A stretch of DNA of 64,000 bases. It comes from Massilia sp. IC2-278 (GTDB taxonomy: Bacteria; Pseudomonadota; Gammaproteobacteria; Burkholderiales; Burkholderiaceae_D). The position numbers were made by a program, and so were the translations under genes. Shown piece after piece: positions 58,587-64,000 of this stretch. The stretch spans positions 806,001 to 870,000 of the forward strand of contig NZ_JAJFES010000001.1 of the NCBI RefSeq assembly GCF_020708045.1, read 5' to 3'. Positions within the stretch are counted from its first letter, which is position 1. Each line of letters starts with the position of its first letter. The notes beneath the pieces were generated by a model. The model searched no databases. It worked only from the letters and a program-made list of their open reading frames with translations, and had not been told where the DNA came from.

Positions 58587-59081
58587 ATGTCCCAACAGAA
58601 CAACCAAGGCGAGGCGGACGGGCTCGCTCCCGAAACCCGGGTATTGCGCCAATTCCGTATCGTCTTCAATTCGGTGAAAAGCCATTTCCGCCAGGTCGAG
58701 CGCGACGCCGGCCTGGGCGGCGCCCAGCTCTGGGCCCTGTCGGTGATCGCCCAGTCGCCCGGCATTGGCGTGACCGAGCTGGCGCGCGCCCTCGACATCC
58801 ACCAGTCCACCGCCAGCAACCTGGTGCGCGCACTGAGCGGCCGTGGGCTGATTGCCAGCGCACGCGAAGGCCAGGATCGGCGCGGCGTTGCCCTGCGCAC
58901 CCTGCCCGCCGCCGACGCCGTGCTGCAGCGTGCGCCCCAGCCTTTCGTAGGTGTGCTGCCCGACGCCCTGGCCAGCCTGGATGCGGCCACCCTCGCCCGC
59001 CTCGAGCACGACCTCGCCATGCTGATCGTGCGCCTGGCCGCCGACGAAGCCGACGCCCATGTCCCGCTCGGCCAGGCCTGA
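58587..59081 (+). CDS. MarR-family transcriptional regulator
   Basis: 164 residues. The winged helix covers about 50-115 (AQLWALSVIAQSPGIGVTELARALDIHQSTASNLVRALSGRGLIASAREGQDRR), followed by a dimerisation helix. MarR proteins bind a palindrome near their own gene and release it on ligand binding. The only divergent neighbour is the PBP gene, 88 bases away, and TATGATAAT just upstream is a likely -10 region. Target genes are not evident. Confidence 0.9.
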   Translation: MSQQNNQGEADGLAPETRVLRQFRIVFNSVKSHFRQVERDAGLGGAQLWALSVIAQSPGIGVTELARALDIHQSTASNLVRALSGRGLIASAREGQDRRGVALRTLPAADAVLQRAPQPFVGVLPDALASLDAATLARLEHDLAMLIVRLAADEADAHVPLGQA

Positions 59082-59097
59082 GGCCTGGCGCTAGCTC

Positions 59098-60225
59098 TTA
59101 GACCGGAAAATCCTCGCGGAAGCGGCGCAGCGCCGCATCGACGATGCCCTCGGTGCTGCCCGCTTCCTCGTGCGCCGCGCGCAGGAAAGCGGCGTCGCTG
59201 CCGGTATGGGTTTCGTTGTACAGGTGTTCCAGCGCCGCCTCGCTGCCCAGCGCCTTGGCGTGCGGCTCGAGGTGGCGCAGGGTCGTCAGGATGTCTTCGC
59301 GCAGCGAGATCGTCTCATGGGTCTGCGGGTGCACCAGCGTGCCGTCCAGCCCGAAGCGGCAGGCCTGGAAGCGGTTGTAGTTGTAGACCAGGTAGTCGTC
59401 TTCCTGCGGCGGCGGTTCGTTCCGTTCAAGCAGGTGCCGACACAGCGCCTGCAGGTAGCAGGCCAGCGCCGCGGCGCGCTCCACCGTCAGCGGCGTGTCG
59501 CACACGCGCAGCTCGATGGTGCCGTACTCGGGCTTCGGGCGCAGGTCCCAGTAAAAATCCTTCATGCTGCGCACGATGCCGGTGTTTTCCATGCGCCTGA
59601 AGTAGTCGCGCTCGAATGCCTCCCAGCTGAGCAGGAAAGGCGCGCGGCCCGACAGCGGGAACGCGAAGACCGAATTCAGGCGCGCCGAATTGAAGCGGGT
59701 GTCGCTGCCCTGCAGGAAGGGCGAGGAGCTCGACAAGGCGATGAAGTGCGGGATGTAGCGGTTCAGCGCATGCAGCAGGAACAGCGCCTCGTCGCCCGAG
59801 CCGCAGCCGATGTGCACGTGCTGGCCGAACACCGTGAACTGCTTGGCCAGGTAGCCGTACAGCGCCGACACTTCGCGGAAACGCGGCTTGGAAAAGATCT
59901 TCCGCTGCGACCACTGCTGGAACGGATGGGTGCCACCGCCGCACACGCCAACGTTCAGGCGGTCGCCGGCGCGCAGCAGGGTGTCGCGGATCTCGCGCAA
60001 TTCCTTCAGCAGTTCGCCGTGGTGGGTATGCACGCTCGAATTAATCTCGATCATGCTCTCGGTGATCTCGGGCGTGACGTTGCCGGGGAAAGGCGCGCGG
60101 CCCAGCAGTTCCAGCATGTCGGGCGAGGCCGCCACCAGGTCGAAGTCCGACAGGCTGACCAGTTGCAGTTCCAGCTCCACGCCCATGGTGAGCGGCTGGG
60201 ATTGGGCGAATTGTTCGAGGGCCAT
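59098..60225 (-). CDS. YbdK-type carboxylate-amine ligase (glutamate-cysteine ligase 2 family)
   Basis: 375 residues. [12 protein letters not shown] near residue 14, [18 protein letters not shown] near 52 and [10 protein letters not shown] near 100 are diagnostic of the GCS2/YbdK family; [19 protein letters not shown] near 230 forms the substrate site. These enzymes join an amino acid carboxylate to an amine using ATP, with weak gamma-glutamylcysteine activity in E. coli. It begins one base after the antiporter stop, so it is in the same operon and under the same structured leader. Confidence 0.9.
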   Translation of the reverse strand: MALEQFAQSQPLTMGVELELQLVSLSDFDLVAASPDMLELLGRAPFPGNVTPEITESMIEINSSVHTHHGELLKELREIRDTLLRAGDRLNVGVCGGGTHPFQQWSQRKIFSKPRFREVSALYGYLAKQFTVFGQHVHIGCGSGDEALFLLHALNRYIPHFIALSSSSPFLQGSDTRFNSARLNSVFAFPLSGRAPFLLSWEAFERDYFRRMENTGIVRSMKDFYWDLRPKPEYGTIELRVCDTPLTVERAAALACYLQALCRHLLERNEPPPQEDDYLVYNYNRFQACRFGLDGTLVHPQTHETISLREDILTTLRHLEPHAKALGSEAALEHLYNETHTGSDAAFLRAAHEEAGSTEGIVDAALRRFREDFPV

Positions 60226-60226
60226 G

Positions 60227-61411
60227 TCAAGCCTCCTTTCCGGTGCGGGTTTCGTTGGCCCAGATCACGGCGCGTTGCGTGAGGATCGGCCCGGCGACGT
60301 CGAGCAGCAGCATTACCGCCGCCAGCGGCGCCAGGCTGTCGAACAGGTCGACGCCGGTCCAGCGGGTCTGCTCCATCAGCAAGATGGCGAACACCGCCAT
60401 CGGCGTGAGCGCCAGGCCGGACAAGGCGCCCTTGCGCGCCGAAATGCCCGACACGCGCGCGAACGCGGTGCAGATGCCGACCTTCACGACGGCGCGCACC
60501 GCCACCAGCAGCAGGCCCAGGGCCAGGCCGCCGCCGATCTGCTCGACCTCGACCTTGGTGGCCACAAAGAAGAACATCAGCACCGTCAGCAAATCGCCCA
60601 GCACGCCGAAGTTGCGCTGGGCCGGGCTGAGGGCGATGCGGCGGTGGCGCGCCACCAGGCCGAAGGTGAGTGCCGCCAGCACCGGCGACAGCGGCAGGAC
60701 GGAGGTGATCGCCACCAACAGCACCACCGCCAGGGCAAACGCCAGGGTGCCGTCGCGCGAGGCGTCGATGATGCGCAGCCAGAGCGGCACCAGGGCGCCG
60801 AACAGCGCACCCAGGCCGCTCGACGCCACCAGCACCAGCGCGCTGCTGCCGGCGGCGTGGGTCAGGTCGCCCGAGGTCTGGAACACGCCGATGCCGACCA
60901 CGATGTTGAAGGTGAAGACCGCCATCACGCAGTTCAGGGCGGTGAGGTGCATGGCCCGTTCCGTTACCTGGCCGGACGCGCCCTGCTCGTTCAGCACGCG
61001 CAGCAGGCCGGCCGGGGAACTCGACATCGCCAGCGAGGCCGTCAGCGCGGCGGGCAGGCGTTCCATGCCGAACCAGGACGCGACCAGGTAGACGGCGCCG
61101 AAGGTGCAGATCGCTTCGAGCAGCGAGGTGAGGACGATCCAGGGATTGTTCTTCAGCCAGCGCAGGTTGATGCGGTAGCCGAGCTCGAACAGGATCAGGC
61201 CGAAGCCGAGGTTGGCCAGCCACATGAAGTTCTTGGCTTCCGAGGGCGGCAGGTAGCCGGCGGCCAGGTTGCCGAACACGAAGCCGGCCAGGCCGTAGAC
61301 GGCGATGCGCGGCAGCGCGGTCCAGCGGTAGACCAGTTCACCGGCCATCCAGGCAAGCGTCATGGCCAGCGGCCAGGCGAGTTGGAGACCGAGGTCGGAA
61401 TAGTCGAGCAT
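60227..61411 (-). CDS. cation:proton antiporter (CPA2 / Na+/H+ exchanger family)
   Basis: 394 residues, about 12 membrane segments. ATG at 61411 is preferred, with GGAGG six bases upstream; an earlier ATG touches the [40 protein letters not shown] and [26 protein letters not shown] follow the KefB/NhaP-like pattern. It exchanges Na+ or K+ for protons. It is the first gene of a two-gene operon with the YbdK-like ligase and is preceded by a long, strongly folded leader. Confidence 0.88.
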   Translation of the reverse strand: MLDYSDLGLQLAWPLAMTLAWMAGELVYRWTALPRIAVYGLAGFVFGNLAAGYLPPSEAKNFMWLANLGFGLILFELGYRINLRWLKNNPWIVLTSLLEAICTFGAVYLVASWFGMERLPAALTASLAMSSSPAGLLRVLNEQGASGQVTERAMHLTALNCVMAVFTFNIVVGIGVFQTSGDLTHAAGSSALVLVASSGLGALFGALVPLWLRIIDASRDGTLAFALAVVLLVAITSVLPLSPVLAALTFGLVARHRRIALSPAQRNFGVLGDLLTVLMFFFVATKVEVEQIGGGLALGLLLVAVRAVVKVGICTAFARVSGISARKGALSGLALTPMAVFAILLMEQTRWTGVDLFDSLAPLAAVMLLLDVAGPILTQRAVIWANETRTGKEA

Positions 61412-61537
61412 GCACATCCTCCAGGCAGTGCGGAAGCACGAGCGCCTGACAAAGATTCCATGGCTGCTTCACACCGTCTTGCCGTGGCAGCGTGCCGTCC
61501 TGGACGATGCTCCCGCCGTGAAGCCTTTGTCAGACGC
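61412..61537 (-). ncRNA. structured 5' leader, candidate riboswitch of the antiporter operon
   Basis: In the minus-strand RNA, bases 61537-61525 pair with 61454-61442 as a 13-base stem (GCGUCUGACAAAG with CUUUGUCAGGCGC, one G-U pair). Inside, GCUUCAC pairs with GUGAAGC, and smaller hairpins GUCC/GGAC and UGCC/GGCA form the centre. After the closing stem comes a short GUGC-UUCC-GCAC hairpin and then GGAGG, the ribosome site. The layout suits control of translation by a ligand. Cation-responsive riboswitches are known before antiporter genes, but the class was not recognised. Confidence 0.5.
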
Positions 61538-61569
61538 CTGGGTGCGCCACCGGGCGGTGGGCCTCCCGC

Positions 61570-61599
61570 AAAAAACGGCCCCCGGGGTGCCCGGGGGCC
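61570..61599 (-). terminator. strong intrinsic terminator upstream of the antiporter leader
   Basis: GGCCCCCGGG (61577-61586), loop GTG, CCCGGGGGCC (61590-61599). On the minus strand it is followed by GTTTTTTG. It most likely ends the phosphoesterase transcript. The antiporter promoter must then lie within or just after it, or the hairpin is an attenuator of that leader. Confidence 0.75.
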
Positions 61600-61735
61600 C
61601 AAAAGAAACGTGTAGTACGCCTCATCGCTGATCGCGAGCCCGCCAGTGCGGCGGCTCCGATGGGCTCTATATTGCCTGAGAAATATTCTACTGGCAATTA
61701 TATTTGGGTAAATGTATTGATGACTTGGTACCCTT

Positions 61736-63121
61736 CTATTTCACCTGTGCCAGCTCGCAACGTGAATGCCTGCCCTTGACGGTGCAGCTGTTGCGCTGCC
61801 TGCCGTCGCGGTCCATCACCAAGACCCGCCAGGCATCCGGGCCGGTACGCTCCATCGTCATGAAGCCGAAGCCGTCGATCCACGAGCTCATCGTCTCCAC
61901 GATGGCGCCCGGGGCCGGCGTCTGGCCCGGCGCTACGCTGGCGGGCAGCGGCACGATGTCCTCGGCGGTGCCCGAGAAGCCGGCCACGAACTGGGTCGGG
62001 TGCGGCGTCGAGAAGCTGGTCTGCTCCCACAGGTGCACGTGGCCCGACAGCAGCATGCTCACCGAACGCGGGAAGTAGCCGGGGTCGACGTCGCCGAAGG
62101 CATCCAGCAAGCCCTTGTCGCCGCCGAACAGGGTGATCGCGCCGGTCTGGGCGTCGCGGTTGGCGCCGAAGGCGAACAGCGGATGGTGGTCGACGCCGAT
62201 GTTGTACTGCGCGTTCTTCGCCAGCGCCTCGACCTTGCGGTAGGTGTCGGCATAGCGCGCGCGCCGTACGTCGCTCTTCGGCAGGCCCTTGTAGCTGGTG
62301 TTGGCGGTGTCGAAGACGATCAGCTGCGCCCCGCCGCCAAGCGGCACGGCGTAGGGGTCGCTGTAGTCGCCGCTGGCGTCATTTTCCGGCTTGTCGCAAT
62401 CGCGGCCGGTCTCGAAGGCACGCGGATCGAGGTAGCGCCACCAGCCCTGCCCGCCCCGCGCGCAGTTCTCGTGGTTGCCGCGCGCAACCACCCAGGGCGC
62501 CGCCGCCAGCAGGGACTTCGCCGGGGTGAAGAAGTCGGCGGCCCAGGCATCGAAGCCATAGCCGTAGGGACTGCCGGCGCAGCCCGGACGGTCGCTCGGG
62601 CACGGGTCTTCGCGGTAGTGGTAGTCGCCGACGTGGATCACCAGGTCCGGCCGGAAGGCGGCGGCGCTGGCGGCGACCGTGGAGAACGGGAATGCTTTCG
62701 GATCGTTACAGTCCTGGAAGTCCTTGCCCTTCAGGCGGCAGCCGGTGTCGCCGATGACCACGATGCGTTTCGGCTCGCTCTTCGGAACCGGCAGCGGCTT
62801 CCCGGCCACCTGCGCCGTGAAGCTGCCGGCCGGGATCGGCGCCTCGCAGGTCAGTACCGCGCTCGAGGGCGGCGTGTGCGGCTGGCCGGCGCGCGCCGGG
62901 ATAGGCGAATACGGCACGCGCACGCGCATCGGGATCAGGTGGCCGTCGACCTGCAGCGGCGGGCAGGCTTGCGCGGCAGTGATCACGCGCGCGATGGCCT
63001 GGCCGTTTTCGCCGATCAGCACGAAAGCGGATTCGGTGTGGGATGGCGCGGGCGTGTACGCCGCGCAACCGGCCAGGGTGGCTACGGCGGCCAGCGCCGC
63101 AAGTCGTGAAGAGGAGATCAA
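61736..63121 (-). CDS. metallophosphoesterase lipoprotein
   Basis: 461 residues from TTG at 63121, with AAAGG upstream. A lipoprotein signal (RLAALAAVATLAGC) anchors it in the envelope. The calcineurin-like core has GDTGC near 127, GDYHYRED near 168, GNHENC near 220, and VDHHPLF and SGHVHLWEQ near 315-360, giving a complete two-metal site. It hydrolyses phosphate esters in the periplasm; substrate unknown. Seven or more Cys residues suggest disulfides. The 324-base gap beyond its stop holds a terminator and the antiporter leader. Confidence 0.88.
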   Translation of the reverse strand: MISSSRLAALAAVATLAGCAAYTPAPSHTESAFVLIGENGQAIARVITAAQACPPLQVDGHLIPMRVRVPYSPIPARAGQPHTPPSSAVLTCEAPIPAGSFTAQVAGKPLPVPKSEPKRIVVIGDTGCRLKGKDFQDCNDPKAFPFSTVAASAAAFRPDLVIHVGDYHYREDPCPSDRPGCAGSPYGYGFDAWAADFFTPAKSLLAAAPWVVARGNHENCARGGQGWWRYLDPRAFETGRDCDKPENDASGDYSDPYAVPLGGGAQLIVFDTANTSYKGLPKSDVRRARYADTYRKVEALAKNAQYNIGVDHHPLFAFGANRDAQTGAITLFGGDKGLLDAFGDVDPGYFPRSVSMLLSGHVHLWEQTSFSTPHPTQFVAGFSGTAEDIVPLPASVAPGQTPAPGAIVETMSSWIDGFGFMTMERTGPDAWRVLVMDRDGRQRNSCTVKGRHSRCELAQVK

Positions 63122-63242
63122 GGTCGGCTGCCTTTCCTGCAAAAGTGCCGAATGTAGCACAGCCGTATGACGCGCCTGTGAAAGCCCGCGTAACGAAACC
63201 GCCCCCGCCGCGCGCCGTAGTACCATTTCAACAAACACAACA

Positions 63243-64000
63243 ATGGAGACCGGTTTGAGCATTCCCGTCTGGTTGCAAGCAGGCTTGTGGGGCCTGGTCG
63301 CCGGCGGCGCCCTGCTGCTTGGCGCATTCGCCGGCTACAAGTTCGCTGTCCCGCCGCGCCTGATTGCCGCCATCATGGCCTTCGGCAGCGGCGTGCTGAT
63401 TTCGGCCCTCTCGTTCGAGCTGATGGAAGAAGCCTTCCACACCGGCGGCTTCACGGCCACCGCGCTCGGCTTCCTCGGCGGCGCGGCGGTCTACACCCTG
63501 GCCAACTGGTGGCTATCGCACCGCGGCGCCAGGCACCGCAAGCGCTCGGGCGACCAGCAGCCCACGCCCGACGAAGGCGGCAGCGGCGCGGCGATTGCCG
63601 TCGGCGCCCTGCTCGACGGCATCCCGGAATCCATCGTCATCAGCCTGTCGATGCTCGGCGGCGGCAAGGTCAGCATGGTGGCGGTGGCCGCGATCTTCCT
63701 GTCCAACGTGCCCGAAGGCTTGTCGAGCGCAGCCGGCATGAAAAAGGCCGGGCGCTCGGCAGGCTACATCTTCGGCATCTGGGGCGGGATCGCCCTGGCC
63801 TCGGGCGTGGCGGCACTGGCGGGCTACACGGTGTTCGAAGGCTTTTCGAACGAAGTGGTGGCGGCGACCACCGCGGTGGCGGCCGGGGCGATCCTGGCGA
63901 TGCTGGCCGATACCATGATTCCCGAGGCGTTCGAGGAGGCCCACGATTTTGCGGGGCTGATCACGGTGGCCGGCTTCCTGTCGGCCTTCGCGCTCAGCAA
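63243..64000 (+). CDS. ZIP-family metal transporter, 3' end cut by window
   Basis: At least 252 residues, open to the window end. About seven membrane segments. The ZIP signature occurs in AVGALLDGIPESIVISLSMLG near residue 120 (H-to-D variant of the HxxPE site) and FLSNVPEGLSSAAGMKKAG near 160. A His/Arg-rich loop (HRGARHRKR) precedes it. It moves Zn2+ or another divalent cation. The ATG at 63243 lacks an SD, while an in-frame TTG at 63255 has GGAG six bases upstream, so the start is uncertain. Confidence 0.85.
   Translation, partial: METGLSIPVWLQAGLWGLVAGGALLLGAFAGYKFAVPPRLIAAIMAFGSGVLISALSFELMEEAFHTGGFTATALGFLGGAAVYTLANWWLSHRGARHRKRSGDQQPTPDEGGSGAAIAVGALLDGIPESIVISLSMLGGGKVSMVAVAAIFLSNVPEGLSSAAGMKKAGRSAGYIFGIWGGIALASGVAALAGYTVFEGFSNEVVAATTAVAAGAILAMLADTMIPEAFEEAHDFAGLITVAGFLSAFALS

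Overview
The window is a GC-rich (about two thirds G+C by eye) betaproteobacterial chromosome segment. The encoded protein families point to Oxalobacteraceae, most likely the Massilia/Telluria group. These include exosortase-A-type exopolysaccharide genes, YbiT, a nadA-nadC operon next to nadB, DUF2382 stress proteins, DUF5985-like small membrane proteins and an MHS-type transporter. It carries about fifty protein genes, no rRNA or tRNA genes, no CRISPR array and no prophage. The left edge cuts a SpoVR-like gene and the right edge cuts a ZIP metal transporter gene.

Region 1 (1-12.3 kb): after the SpoVR gene comes a block of genes typical of exosortase A (XrtA/PEP-CTERM) polysaccharide loci. 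It contains an oxidase plus FeeM/exosortase-type acyltransferase pair, two sugar transferases, an asparagine-synthase-like amidotransferase, an acyl-CoA-ligase-like protein and two alpha/beta hydrolases. The exosortase, the acyl carrier protein and the PLP decarboxylase that usually accompany them are absent. Several of these proteins keep the family fold and a full reading frame but have lost the residues that do the chemistry. The two divergent promoter regions of the block share an 18-bp near-identical site. This is the most unusual part of the window.

Region 2 (12.4-24.7 kb) is housekeeping. It holds NAD synthesis from aspartate (nadB; nadA-nadC) enclosing an EamA transporter and a sirtuin, then the ABC-F factor YbiT, a membrane acyltransferase, LD-carboxypeptidase and a hydrolase. 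An operon queE-queD-tadA follows, whose three products all act towards tRNA wobble position 34.

Region 3 (24.9-39.1 kb) is signalling and stress. It has a histidine-kinase-like protein without its phospho-acceptor histidine, a PAS-GGDEF diguanylate cyclase, an M16 peptidase, two DUF2382 proteins and a secreted nuclease. It also has a small HTH plus two-membrane-protein operon, a PhyH dioxygenase, a hybrid kinase and a Nudix hydrolase.

Region 4 (39.2-51.1 kb) has an MscS channel, a glycosyltransferase, a hybrid kinase, an AzgA-type purine permease, a methyltransferase, a DUF481 outer-membrane protein, and an MHS transporter translationally coupled to a thioredoxin.

Region 5 (51.2-53.4 kb) is a small accessory patch of lower GC. 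An amidohydrolase remnant lies beside a solo IS200/IS605-type TnpB gene.

Region 6 (53.4-64 kb) carries a DUF3606-MscS-SDR stress set, a class A penicillin-binding protein, MarR, an operon of a cation antiporter and a YbdK-type ligase preceded by a highly structured leader, a lipoprotein phosphoesterase and the ZIP transporter.

Four intergenic regions carry REP/REPIN-like palindromes. Their stems differ between loci but remain perfectly paired, which is covariation typical of selected hairpins.
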